Shown here piece after piece: positions 27,920 through 36,464 of a stretch of DNA of 64,000 bases. Below the pieces are notes generated by a model. It did not search any database. It saw only the letters and a list, made by a program, of their open reading frames with translations, and had not been told where the DNA came from. Location of the stretch: positions 3,031,501 through 3,095,500 of the forward strand of contig NZ_CP077089.1 of NCBI RefSeq assembly GCF_014268445.2, in the 5' to 3' direction. The position numbers and the translations under genes are program-made. Within the stretch, counting starts at the first letter, position 1; each line of letters begins with the position of its first letter. This DNA comes from Pseudomonas tensinigenes (GTDB lineage: Bacteria > Pseudomonadota > Gammaproteobacteria > Pseudomonadales > Pseudomonadaceae).

Positions 27920-30900
27920 ATGACGGTTATGCCGAACTGCACTGCCTGTCGAACTTCAGTTTCCAGCGCGGTGCTTCCAGTGCCCTTGAGCTGTTTCAAC
28001 GGGCGAAGAAACACGGTTATCAGGCACTGGCGATCACCGATGAATGCACGCTGGCCGGGATCGTCCGCGCCTGGCAAGCGGCGAAATCCGTTGAGCTGCC
28101 GCTGATCATCGGCAGTGAAGTGCGCATTGAAAACGGCCCGAAACTGGTGCTGCTGGTGGAGAATCTTGCGGGCTATCAGGCGCTGTGCGGCTTGATCACC
28201 CGTGCACGACGGCGCACGCAAAAAGGCCAGTATCAGGTGTTGCGCGAGGACTTCGACGAAGCGCTGCCGGGATTGCTGGTGTTGTGGGTGCCAGACTCGC
28301 TTGATGACGTGGAGGAGGGTCGTTGGCTGCAGCAGACCTTTGGCGAACGGTTGTGGCTGGCGGTGCAATTGCATCGTGGCCAAGACGATCAGCAGCGGTT
28401 GGCGGAGTTATTGAGTCTGGCCGCCGAGTTGCAGATTCCGGCGGTGGCTAGCGGCGATGTGCATATGCACGCCCGTGGTCGCCGCGCCTTGCAGGACACC
28501 ATGACCGCGATCCGTCATCACGTGCCGGTGGCTGAGGCTGGGCTGCGTCTGCATCCCAATGGCGAGCGGCATTTGCGCAGCGTTGAGGTGTTGCGTGAGT
28601 TGTATCCGCAGGCCTTGCTGGATGAGTCGGTAAGGCTGGCCCGGCGTTGCACATTTGATCTGGGCGAGTTGCGTTATCAATACCCCAAAGAGTTGGTGCC
28701 CGAGGGGCACAGCGCCAGTTCCTGGCTAAGGCAACTGACCAAGGAAGGCATCGCCTGGCGTTGGAAAAAGGGCGCGCCCTTCAAGGTGCTGAGGCAGATC
28801 AACAAGGAGCTGAAGCTGATCGCCGAACTTGGCTACGAAAGCTACTTTCTCACCGTACACGACGTGGTGCGCTTTGCTCGTGAGCAAAAAATCCTCTGTC
28901 AGGGCCGTGGCTCGGCGGCCAACTCGGCGGTGTGTTTTGCCTTGGGCATCACCGAAATCGACCCGGATCGCACCACGCTGCTGTTCGAGCGCTTCATGTC
29001 CAAAGAGCGCAACGAACCGCCGGACATCGACGTCGACTTCGAGCACGAACGCCGCGAAGAAGTCCTGCAATACGTGTTTCGCCGTTATGGCCGTGGTCGT
29101 GCGGCGCTGACGGCGGTGGTCAGCACCTACCACGCTGCCGGCGCCGTACGGGATGTGGCCAAGGCCCTGGGCCTGCCGCCCGATCAGATCAATGCACTGG
29201 CCGATTGCTGCGGCCACTGGAGCGATGAAACCCCGCCGGTCGAGCGCTTGCTCGAAGGCGGCTTTGACCCGGACAGTCCGGTGCTGCGCCGGGTGCTGAG
29301 CCTGACCGGGCAACTGATCGGTTTCCCCCGGCACCTGTCGCAGCATCCCGGCGGTTTCGTGATTTCCGAGCAGCCGCTGGACACGCTGGTGCCGGTGGAG
29401 AACGCGGCGATGGCCGAGCGCACGATCATTCAGTGGGACAAGGACGACCTCGACGCCGTCGGCCTGCTCAAGGTGGATATCCTCGCCCTCGGCATGCTCA
29501 GTGCAATCCGCCGCTGCTTCGACTTGCTGCGACGTCACCGCAATCTGGACTTGAGTCTGGCGACGATTCCGCCTGAAGACAAACCGACCTACGACATGAT
29601 CAGCCGCGCCGACACCATTGGCGTGTTCCAGATCGAGTCCCGCGCACAGATGTCGATGCTGCCGCGCCTGAAGCCGGCGAAGTTCTACGATTTGGTGATT
29701 GAAGTGGCCATCGTCCGCCCGGGGCCGATTCAGGGCGGGATGGTCCATCCGTATCTGCGCCGCCGGAACAAGGAAGAGGAAGAAACCTACCCGTCGCCAG
29801 AACTCAAGGTCGTTCTGGAAAGAACCCTCGGCGTGCCGCTGTTTCAGGAACAGGTCATGCAGATCGCCATCGTCGCCGCCGACTACAGCCCCGGCGAGGC
29901 CGATCAATTACGTCGCTCGATGGCCGCGTGGAAACGTCATGGCGGACTTGAACCGCACAAGGAACGCCTCGCCGCCGGCATGAAGAAGAATGGCTACACA
30001 CCGGAGTTCGCCGCGCAGATTTTCGAGCAGATCAAAGGCTTCGGCAGCTACGGTTTTCCCGAATCCCACGCCGCCAGTTTTGCTTTGCTGACCTACGCCA
30101 GTTGCTGGCTCAAGTGCCACGAACCGGCGGCGTTCGCCTGTGCGTTGATCAACAGTTGGCCCATGGGTTTCTACAGCCCGGACCAGATTCTGCAGGACGC
30201 GCGCCGGCATCAGTTGCAGATCCGCCCGGTCGACGTGCGCGCCAGTGACTGGGATTGCAGCCTGGAAACCACCACGGCGGCGCAACCGGCGATTCGCATG
30301 GGCCTGCGCATGATCAAGGGCTTTCGCGAAGACGATGCCCGGCGCATCGAGGCGGCGCGGGCGCGCGGGGCGTTTGCCGATGTCGCCGATCTGGGCGAAC
30401 GGGCCGCACTCGACAGTCGGGCGCAGGCGTTGCTCGCCGATTCCGGGGCGTTGCGCGGTTTGGCCGGGCATCGGCATCGGGCGCGCTGGGAAGTCGCCGG
30501 GGTGCAGAAACAGCTGGGCCTGTTTGCTGGGTTGCCGAGCCAGGAGGAGCCGGAGGTGGAGCTGCCCAAACCCAGCGTTGGCGAGGATCTTCACGCCGAT
30601 TACAGCACCGTCGGTACCACGTTGGGGCCGCATCCGCTGGCGCTGTTGCGCGGCCAGTTGAAGGCATTGCGCTGCCGCAGCTCGCAGGAATTGCTCGACG
30701 TCGAGCACGGTCGGCCGGTGAGCGTCGCCGGGCTGGTGACCGGACGCCAACGGCCGGGCACTGCCAGCGGTGTAACCTTTGTAACCCTGGAAGACGAATT
30801 CGGCAACGTCAACGTGGTGGTCTGGCGCGATCTGGCCGAGCGTCAGCGGCAAGTGCTGGTCGGTTCGCAATTGCTCAAGGTCGATGGCCGCTGGGAGCGC

Positions 30901-30993
30901 GAGGGCGAAGTGCGCCATCTGATCGCTGGCCGGCTGAGCGACCTCAGCCCGCTGCTAAATGGCATTCGCGTACAGAGCCGCGATTTCCATTGA
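27916..30993 (+). CDS. dnaE2: Error-prone DNA polymerase DnaE2 (ImuC)
   Basis: 1,025 residues, the usual size for DnaE2. The N-terminal PHP domain starts [16 protein letters not shown], the polymerase palm has PDIDVDF at residues 369-375 (catalytic Asp), then [20 protein letters not shown], and a C-terminal OB fold (about 930-1000). It performs lesion bypass and SOS mutagenesis with ImuA/ImuB. The ATG at 27916 overlaps the imuB stop (ATGA). The complete lexA-imuA-imuB-dnaE2 set is intact. Confidence 0.95.
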   Translation: MNDGYAELHCLSNFSFQRGASSALELFQRAKKHGYQALAITDECTLAGIVRAWQAAKSVELPLIIGSEVRIENGPKLVLLVENLAGYQALCGLITRARRRTQKGQYQVLREDFDEALPGLLVLWVPDSLDDVEEGRWLQQTFGERLWLAVQLHRGQDDQQRLAELLSLAAELQIPAVASGDVHMHARGRRALQDTMTAIRHHVPVAEAGLRLHPNGERHLRSVEVLRELYPQALLDESVRLARRCTFDLGELRYQYPKELVPEGHSASSWLRQLTKEGIAWRWKKGAPFKVLRQINKELKLIAELGYESYFLTVHDVVRFAREQKILCQGRGSAANSAVCFALGITEIDPDRTTLLFERFMSKERNEPPDIDVDFEHERREEVLQYVFRRYGRGRAALTAVVSTYHAAGAVRDVAKALGLPPDQINALADCCGHWSDETPPVERLLEGGFDPDSPVLRRVLSLTGQLIGFPRHLSQHPGGFVISEQPLDTLVPVENAAMAERTIIQWDKDDLDAVGLLKVDILALGMLSAIRRCFDLLRRHRNLDLSLATIPPEDKPTYDMISRADTIGVFQIESRAQMSMLPRLKPAKFYDLVIEVAIVRPGPIQGGMVHPYLRRRNKEEEETYPSPELKVVLERTLGVPLFQEQVMQIAIVAADYSPGEADQLRRSMAAWKRHGGLEPHKERLAAGMKKNGYTPEFAAQIFEQIKGFGSYGFPESHAASFALLTYASCWLKCHEPAAFACALINSWPMGFYSPDQILQDARRHQLQIRPVDVRASDWDCSLETTTAAQPAIRMGLRMIKGFREDDARRIEAARARGAFADVADLGERAALDSRAQALLADSGALRGLAGHRHRARWEVAGVQKQLGLFAGLPSQEEPEVELPKPSVGEDLHADYSTVGTTLGPHPLALLRGQLKALRCRSSQELLDVEHGRPVSVAGLVTGRQRPGTASGVTFVTLEDEFGNVNVVVWRDLAERQRQVLVGSQLLKVDGRWEREGEVRHLIAGRLSDLSPLLNGIRVQSRDFH

Positions 30994-31023
30994 TCCTTTC
31001 TCCCAAGCCGAACACAAAACCCT

Positions 31024-31110
31024 GTGGGAGCGAGCCTGCTCGCGAAAGCAATCTATCAGTCAGAGATGATTCGTCTGACATACCGCTTTCGCGAGCAGGC
31101 TCGCTCCCAC
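31024..31110. repeat. REP inverted pair
   Basis: Inverted pair of GTGGGAGCGAGCCTGCTCGCGAA just after dnaE2. It occupies much of the 267-base gap before the lipoprotein operon. Confidence 0.92.
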
Positions 31111-31161
31111 AGTGGATTTGTGGAAGGCCAATCCAAGCCAATTCACTGACGTCAAAAAAAC

Positions 31162-31191
31162 CTGTCACGAATGATGGCACTTTGTCATAAT
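31162..31191 (+). promoter_or_regulatory. Candidate sigma-70 promoter of the lipoprotein operon
   Basis: CTGTCA and CATAAT are 18 bases apart, four and five matches to the consensus, about 70 bases before the first lipoprotein gene. This is a prediction only. Confidence 0.35.
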
Positions 31192-31260
31192 GCCGGCCCT
31201 TTTCAGCTCCCGCCGCGCATTGCCGTGCCGGGACATCCCCGTTTTTCAAAGGAATACTCA

Positions 31261-31953
31261 GTGAGAATGATCTCCCGGATGCTGGTCTCAGGCGTCGCAA
31301 TTGCTGTGCTTGGCACGATGGCTGGCACACTCTCAGGTTGCGCGACGGAAAGCTCCCGTGCCTTGCCGGTGGCCAAGGTTGAAAGCGCCACACAAGTCTG
31401 GACCGGCGTTCGCGTGCCAATGGCCGTGGGCAAGTTCGACAACCGCTCCAGCTACATGCGCGGGATCTTCTCCGACGGCGTCGACCGTCTCGGTGGCCAA
31501 GCCAAGACCATCCTCATCACCCACTTGCAGCAGACCAACCGCTTCAGCGTGCTGGATCGCGACAACATGGGCGAAATCCAGCAGGAAGCGGCTATTAAAG
31601 GTCAGGCCCAACGCTTGAAAGGCGCTGATTACGTGGTCACCGGTGACGTCACCGAGTTCGGCCGCAAAGAGACTGGCGATCACCAGTTGTTCGGCATTCT
31701 TGGCCGTGGCAAGACTCAAGTCGCCTACGCCAAGGTCAACCTGAATATCGTCAACATCAGCACTTCCGAAGTGGTCTATTCGACCCAGGGCGCCGGTGAA
31801 TACGCTCTGTCCAACCGCGAAATCATCGGTTTCGGCGGCACCGCTGCCTACGACTCCACCCTCAACGGCAAAGTACTGGATCTGGCCATGCGCGAGGCGA
31901 TCAATCGTCTGGTCGATGGCATGAACGCCGGTGCCTGGAAACCGGGCAACTGA
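31261..31953 (+). CDS. CsgG-family outer-membrane lipoprotein
   Basis: 230 residues with a lipoprotein signal (MRMISRMLVSGVAIAVLG, lipobox LSGC). The body resembles the CsgG/HfaB family, with VAVGKFDNRSS-like start (AVGKFDNRSS), FSVLDRDNMGEIQQE, ADYVVTGDVTEFG and a final MREAINRLVDGM. The GTG at 31261 has AAAGGAA 7 bases upstream; the ATG at 31267 is also possible. It is first of three lipoprotein genes in line. There are no curli genes here, so it is not the curli exporter itself. It probably forms part of a small cell-envelope complex. Confidence 0.85.
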   Translation: MRMISRMLVSGVAIAVLGTMAGTLSGCATESSRALPVAKVESATQVWTGVRVPMAVGKFDNRSSYMRGIFSDGVDRLGGQAKTILITHLQQTNRFSVLDRDNMGEIQQEAAIKGQAQRLKGADYVVTGDVTEFGRKETGDHQLFGILGRGKTQVAYAKVNLNIVNISTSEVVYSTQGAGEYALSNREIIGFGGTAAYDSTLNGKVLDLAMREAINRLVDGMNAGAWKPGN

Positions 31954-31981
31954 TCGACGCCCATTGCAAGGAGCAACATCC

Positions 31982-32353
31982 ATGAATCTGACTTTGTCGC
32001 GCTCGCTGATGGCGCTGACGCTGGCCGCCAGCGCCTTGCTGACCGGTTGTGCCCCCGGCCCGCAAACCCTGTACCAATGGGAAGGCTACGAACCCCAGGT
32101 CTACGAATACTTCAAAGGCGAAGAGCCGAAGGAAGCCCAGGCCGAAGCGCTGGAACGTGACCTGCAGAAAATCCGCTCCACCGGCAAAGCCGTACCGCCG
32201 GGTTACCACGCGCACCTTGGCCTGCTCTATCTGAGCATGGGCAAGGACGACCAGATGGTGCAGCAGTTCAAAACCGAGAAAACCCTGTTCCCCGAGTCCG
32301 GCACGTACATGGATTTTCTGCTTAAGAACGCCAAGACCGGAGACGCGAAATGA
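31982..32353 (+). CDS. DUF4810 lipoprotein
   Basis: 123 residues with a lipobox (LLTGC) and the sequence TLYQWEGYEPQVYEYFKGE, typical of DUF4810 proteins. The rest looks TPR-like (YHAHLGLLYLSMGKDDQM, VQQFKTEKTLFPES). AAGGAG precedes the ATG at 31982. It sits between CsgG-like and DUF799 lipoproteins, the standard partners of this family. Its stop overlaps the next start by 4 bases. Confidence 0.87.
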   Translation: MNLTLSRSLMALTLAASALLTGCAPGPQTLYQWEGYEPQVYEYFKGEEPKEAQAEALERDLQKIRSTGKAVPPGYHAHLGLLYLSMGKDDQMVQQFKTEKTLFPESGTYMDFLLKNAKTGDAK

Positions 32354-33009
32354 TCGCGCGTACCTTGAAACTGCTGGCCGCCGGTCTGGCCCTGACCGTG
32401 CTGGGTGGCTGCGTTGCGCCCAAGACCGTGGATTACTCGGCCTACAAACAGGCGCGGCCGAAAACCATTCTGGTGCTGCCACCGCTGAACACTTCGCCGG
32501 ATGTGAAGGCGTCGTACAGCCTGCTGTCGCAAGTGACGTTCCCGCTGGCCGAGGCCGGTTACTACGTGCTGCCGATTACGCTGGTTGACGAGACATTCCG
32601 CCAGAACGGCCTGACCACCCCCGACGACATCCATCAGGCACCGGCAAACAAACTGAGGGACATCTTCGGTGCGGACGCGGCGCTGTACATCACCGTGACC
32701 GAATACGGTACGCGTTACATGGTGATCAGCAGCGAAACTGCGGTCACTGCGACGGCGAAACTGGTTGATCTGAAAAGCGGCACTACGCTGTGGACCGGTT
32801 CGGCGCGGGCGTCGAGTGAAGAGGGCGGCAACAATGGCGGTGGCGGTCTGATCGGCATGCTGATCACGGCGGCTGTGAAGCAGGTCATCAACAGCGCCAC
32901 CGATGCTGGCTACCCGATCGCCGGCGTGGCGAGCAATCGTCTGCTCTCGGCCGGACACCGGGCAGGCCTGCTGTACGGCCCGCGCTCGCCGAAGTACGGC
33001 ACGGACTAA
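32350..33009 (+). CDS. DUF799 (GNA1162-like) lipoprotein
   Basis: 219 residues with a lipoprotein signal (VLGGC). It belongs to the DUF799 family that includes Neisseria GNA1162: the motifs TILVLPPLNTSPDVKASYS and ADAALYITVTEYGTRY are characteristic. A Gly/Asn-rich loop (EEGGNNGGGGLIG) lies in the C-terminal third. It is translationally coupled to the DUF4810 gene (ATGA overlap). The exact role of the set is not established; a periplasm-facing outer-membrane assembly is likely. Confidence 0.88.
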   Translation: MIARTLKLLAAGLALTVLGGCVAPKTVDYSAYKQARPKTILVLPPLNTSPDVKASYSLLSQVTFPLAEAGYYVLPITLVDETFRQNGLTTPDDIHQAPANKLRDIFGADAALYITVTEYGTRYMVISSETAVTATAKLVDLKSGTTLWTGSARASSEEGGNNGGGGLIGMLITAAVKQVINSATDAGYPIAGVASNRLLSAGHRAGLLYGPRSPKYGTD

Positions 33010-33027
33010 GAAACGACATAAATCCCT

Positions 33028-33114
33028 GTGGGAGCGAGCCTGCTCGCGAAGACGGTCTGTCATTCAAAGATTATTTGTCTGATATACCGCTTTCGCGAGC
33101 AGGCTCGCTCCCAC
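33028..33114. repeat. REP inverted pair
   Basis: Inverted pair of GTGGGAGCGAGCCTGCTCGCGAA after the lipoprotein operon. Confidence 0.92.
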
Positions 33115-33139
33115 AGGGGTGATGCGTTTCCCTGCTGGG

Positions 33140-33448
33140 TTATTTGGCGGTGGGCCAAAACCGCTCGCCACCGCCCGGTGCTTCCGTCCACGCTTGCAAC
33201 GAGCGGGTCGGCAAATCGAAGTGATCGCGGGTTCGTGCGTAACCATGGCCACCTATGCGTCCGATCGCATCCAGGCCCAATTGATCGATGTACAGCGTCT
33301 TCGCATCGATCAGCTCATCGCGCACATGCGCCATCAACACCTCGCCAAAAATGATCTCCTGCGACTGACCAATGTTCAGCGCCATCCTCCGCCGGTATGC
33401 AATATATGAATGCAATTTGCAAAGGCCCGGATTAATCTGCGTTTCCAT
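33140..33448 (-). pseudogene. Flavin reductase family protein, C-terminal remnant
   Basis: A 102-residue frame. From about CKLHSY onward it reads like the C-terminal half of flavin-reductase-domain proteins (QSQEIIFGEVLMAHVRDELI, LYIDQLGLDAIGRIGGHGY, TRDHFDLPTRSL). Family members are usually about 200 residues, and the N-terminal FMN-binding half is absent. The first dozen residues (METQINPGL) look like chance coding. The break is near nt 33420, just before the GntR promoter region, so a deletion probably removed the 5' half. Whether the rest is expressed cannot be told. Confidence 0.7.
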
Positions 33449-33497
33449 GGCCAGGCATCGCCAAGGGCTGGTTGCCTGACGCTAAAGGAGGGTTCGA

Positions 33498-34187
33498 ATG
33501 ACCGAGAAGAAACTGGAAACCACGGTCGACCGCGTCTACCAAGGGGTTTACGAGGCGATCAGCAAGCGTTCGTTGCGCCCGGGGATGAAACTGGGCGAGG
33601 CCTCGCTGGCCGAGTTATTCAATGTCAGCCGCACGTCGGTGCGCGCCGCGTTGAAGCAATTGGAGGCCGATGGGCTGGTCACCACCGAGCCCAATAAAGG
33701 GGCATCGGTGTCGCTGCCGAGCAATGAAGAGCTCCGCTCGCTGTTTGAAACCCGCCGGCTGATCGAGATCGGCATCGTCACCGAACTGTGCCGGCGCAAG
33801 GACGGCGCGGCGATGCACGACCTGCGCGAACACCTGTTGCTCGAAGATCAAGCCCACGCGGCGGGTGATCACGAACGCTTGATTCACCTGCTCGGCGAGT
33901 TCCACATCAAATTGGCGCGCAGCCTCAATAATCCGGTGCTGCTCGACTGGTTCCAGAAGCTGATCTCCCGCGCCTCGCTATACGCCGCCGCGCTGGACGA
34001 CGACAGCCATGAAGTCTGCCGCGACAACGAACACCTGCGCCTGATCGAGTACATCGAGGCCGGCAATCAGAGCGCCGCCATCGAGCTGACCTGTACGCAT
34101 CTCAACGGTATCGAGAAGGCCATTCTCGACGTCGCCGCGAAAATGAAAACTGGCTACCATCCGCTCAAACACCTGATCGGAGTTTAG
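33498..34187 (+). CDS. GntR-family (FCD) transcriptional regulator
   Basis: 229 residues. The winged helix (about 10-75) has LGEASLAELFNVSRTSVRAA and TEPNKGASVSLP, followed by an all-helical FCD ligand domain (about 80-215) with the usual Asp/His metal-binding pattern (EFHIKLARSLNNPVLLD, DNEHLRLIEYIEAG). Such regulators usually answer to small organic acids and control a neighbouring catabolic operon. Here the neighbour is only a truncated flavin reductase, so its original target operon may be lost. AGGAGG lies 9 bases before the ATG. Confidence 0.88.
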   Translation: MTEKKLETTVDRVYQGVYEAISKRSLRPGMKLGEASLAELFNVSRTSVRAALKQLEADGLVTTEPNKGASVSLPSNEELRSLFETRRLIEIGIVTELCRRKDGAAMHDLREHLLLEDQAHAAGDHERLIHLLGEFHIKLARSLNNPVLLDWFQKLISRASLYAAALDDDSHEVCRDNEHLRLIEYIEAGNQSAAIELTCTHLNGIEKAILDVAAKMKTGYHPLKHLIGV

Positions 34188-34321
34188 GTTTCAGGCGGAG
34201 ATTAAATCGGCTATACCTCAAATGAAACCAATGCGACTGCAGACGCTCGAAACAGACGGGCGTCGCGTCGATACGGCGTCGCGATTTATCGGGCAATCAC
34301 CACAGGACACTGAGTCAGTCG

Positions 34322-36433
34322 ATGCAGTTTTTATCCGATAGCCATGGTTGTGACGGCTGGAGAGGCGAAATGGCCGGACGCATCAGTGCGTTCGACTGGA
34401 GCCACACCGAACTCGGCCCGCTGAACAGCTGGCCGGCCAGCCTGTGCAGCGCGGTGCAATTGATGCTGGCCTCGCCGCTGCCGATGGTCATGCTCTGGGG
34501 CCGCGCCGGCTACATGATCTACAACGATGCCTATTCGATATTTGCCGGTGGTCGGCACCCGTATCTACTCGGTGCGCCGGTGGAGCTGGGTTGGCCGGAA
34601 GTCGCAGATTTCAACCGGCACGTGGTCGATACCTGCCTGGCCGGCGGCACTTTGTCTTTCCGCAACAAAGAATTGGTGCTGTTGCGCGACGGCGTCCCCG
34701 AAGACGTCTGGATGGATCTGTATTACAGCCCGGTGGCCAATGATGATGGAGCGCCCGGCGGGGTGATGGCAATGGTGGTGGAAACCACCGAATTCATGCA
34801 CTCCGAACGCCGGCGTCAGGCGGCGGAACAAGCCTACCGCGCTGACAATGAGCGGGTACGTCTGGCGCTGAATGCCGGGGCCTTGCTCGGCTCGTTTGTC
34901 TGGGACGTGAAAAACAACACATTGTCCGCAGACGAGCGTTTCGCCCGTACGTTCTCGTATCCGCCGGATCACGACCTGAGCAATCTCGCTCAGGACATTG
35001 CCGAGTCGCGCATCCATCCCGATGACCACGCCTGGGTCCAAGAGCGGGTCGCCCATTCCGTGCAGACCGGCGAGCCGTATAACGCCGAGTATCGCGTCCG
35101 GCGCAGTGATGGCAGTTATTCGTGGGTGTTGGCCAGTGGCGCGTGTGAGTTCGACGAACACGGTGCGCCGTTGCGTTTTCCCGGGATACTGATCGACATT
35201 CATGAGCGCAAGATTGCCGAAGAATCGCTGCTCAAATTTACCCGCAACCTCGAACAGCGCGTGGGCGAAGAGGTCGAGGCGCGGCTGGCGGCTGAAGAAC
35301 AGTTGCGCCAGTCGCAGAAGCTCGAAGCGATCGGCGGTCTCACCGGCGGCGTCGCCCACGACTTCAACAATCTGCTGCAAGTGATCGCTGGCAATCTGCA
35401 TTTGCTCGCCCGCCACGAACCGGACAACGCCAATGTGCAGCGCCGGGTCAGTGCCTCGCTGGCGGCGGTCGAGCGCGGTGCCAAGTTGTCCTCGCAACTG
35501 CTCGCGTTTGCCCGCCGCCAACCGTTGTCGCCAGCAGTGTGCAACCCGCAGCAGATTTTCGAAGGTGTCGGCGAATTGCTGCAGCGGGCGCTGGGTGAAA
35601 CCATTCAGATCAACGTGCAGTTGCCGCAAAAACCGTGGCACATCAACGTCGACCGCAACCAGTTGGAAAACGCCATTCTCAACCTGGCGATCAATGCCCG
35701 TGATGCGATGAAGGGCGAGGGCACCATTGCGCTCAGCGCTGCCAACGTGCGCCTCGACCGCGAATTCTGTGCCGGCAAAGGCATCGTCCCCGGCGAGTTT
35801 GTCCGCGTCGCCGTCAGCGACACCGGCGCCGGCATTGCGCCAGAGATTCTCGAGCAAGTGTTCGAGCCGTTTTTCACCACCAAGGCCGATGGCCTGGGCA
35901 CCGGGTTGGGCCTGAGCATGGTGTTCGGCTTCGTCAAACAGAGCGGCGGGCATGTCGACATTGCCAGTGCCGTCGGCGAGGGCACGCAGGTGCAGTTGTA
36001 CTTCCCGCGCAGCCTGCGCCCGATCCTTGATGAATCGCCCAACCTGCAACGGCAGCAGAGCGGCGGCCACGAGACGATTCTGGTGGTTGAGGACAACGAC
36101 GCGGTGCGCGCTTCGGCGGTGGAATTGTTGCGCGAGGAGGGCTATCGCGTGCTGACCGCCGGTCACGGCGATGCGGCCATGCAAATGCTCCTGGAAGGCA
36201 CCGAAGTCGACCTGATCTTCACCGATGTGGTCATGCCGGGGCTGATCAAAAGCTCCGACCTGTTCGCCTGGGCCAAGGTGCAAACGCCGCCGGTGGCGGT
36301 GCTGTTCACCTCCGGACACACCCGCGACATCATCTCGCGCAATCACCAGTTAAGCCCTGACACCCATTTGCTCGGCAAACCGTACAGCCCCGAAGCCTTG
36401 TTGCAGATGATTCGGGTGGTTCTCGGCAACTGA
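34322..36433 (+). CDS. Hybrid sensor histidine kinase (PAS-HK-REC)
   Basis: 703 residues, no membrane segment. Order: a PAS-like sensor (about 20-160), a second PAS/PAC (about 180-305, with FPGILIDIHERK), a coiled linker, a HisKA domain with the phospho-acceptor His in GGVAHDFNNLL (about residue 348), an HATPase (NLAINARDAM, DTGAGIAPEIL, GTGLGLSMVFGF), and a C-terminal receiver domain (TILVVEDNDAVR, DLIFTDVVMPG). The family relates to bacterial PAS-type soluble kinases such as those with bacteriophytochrome-like cores. There is no cognate regulator gene next door; UvrA2 follows after 31 bases. Confidence 0.9.
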   Translation: MQFLSDSHGCDGWRGEMAGRISAFDWSHTELGPLNSWPASLCSAVQLMLASPLPMVMLWGRAGYMIYNDAYSIFAGGRHPYLLGAPVELGWPEVADFNRHVVDTCLAGGTLSFRNKELVLLRDGVPEDVWMDLYYSPVANDDGAPGGVMAMVVETTEFMHSERRRQAAEQAYRADNERVRLALNAGALLGSFVWDVKNNTLSADERFARTFSYPPDHDLSNLAQDIAESRIHPDDHAWVQERVAHSVQTGEPYNAEYRVRRSDGSYSWVLASGACEFDEHGAPLRFPGILIDIHERKIAEESLLKFTRNLEQRVGEEVEARLAAEEQLRQSQKLEAIGGLTGGVAHDFNNLLQVIAGNLHLLARHEPDNANVQRRVSASLAAVERGAKLSSQLLAFARRQPLSPAVCNPQQIFEGVGELLQRALGETIQINVQLPQKPWHINVDRNQLENAILNLAINARDAMKGEGTIALSAANVRLDREFCAGKGIVPGEFVRVAVSDTGAGIAPEILEQVFEPFFTTKADGLGTGLGLSMVFGFVKQSGGHVDIASAVGEGTQVQLYFPRSLRPILDESPNLQRQQSGGHETILVVEDNDAVRASAVELLREEGYRVLTAGHGDAAMQMLLEGTEVDLIFTDVVMPGLIKSSDLFAWAKVQTPPVAVLFTSGHTRDIISRNHQLSPDTHLLGKPYSPEALLQMIRVVLGN

Positions 36434-36464
36434 GTGCTGAACATTCCTTTATCAAGGCAGGTCG

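Noticed and set aside
34565..36346. Minus-strand open frame of 593 codons opposite the hybrid kinase
   Set aside because: The plus frame contains all kinase motifs in order; the minus frame has none.
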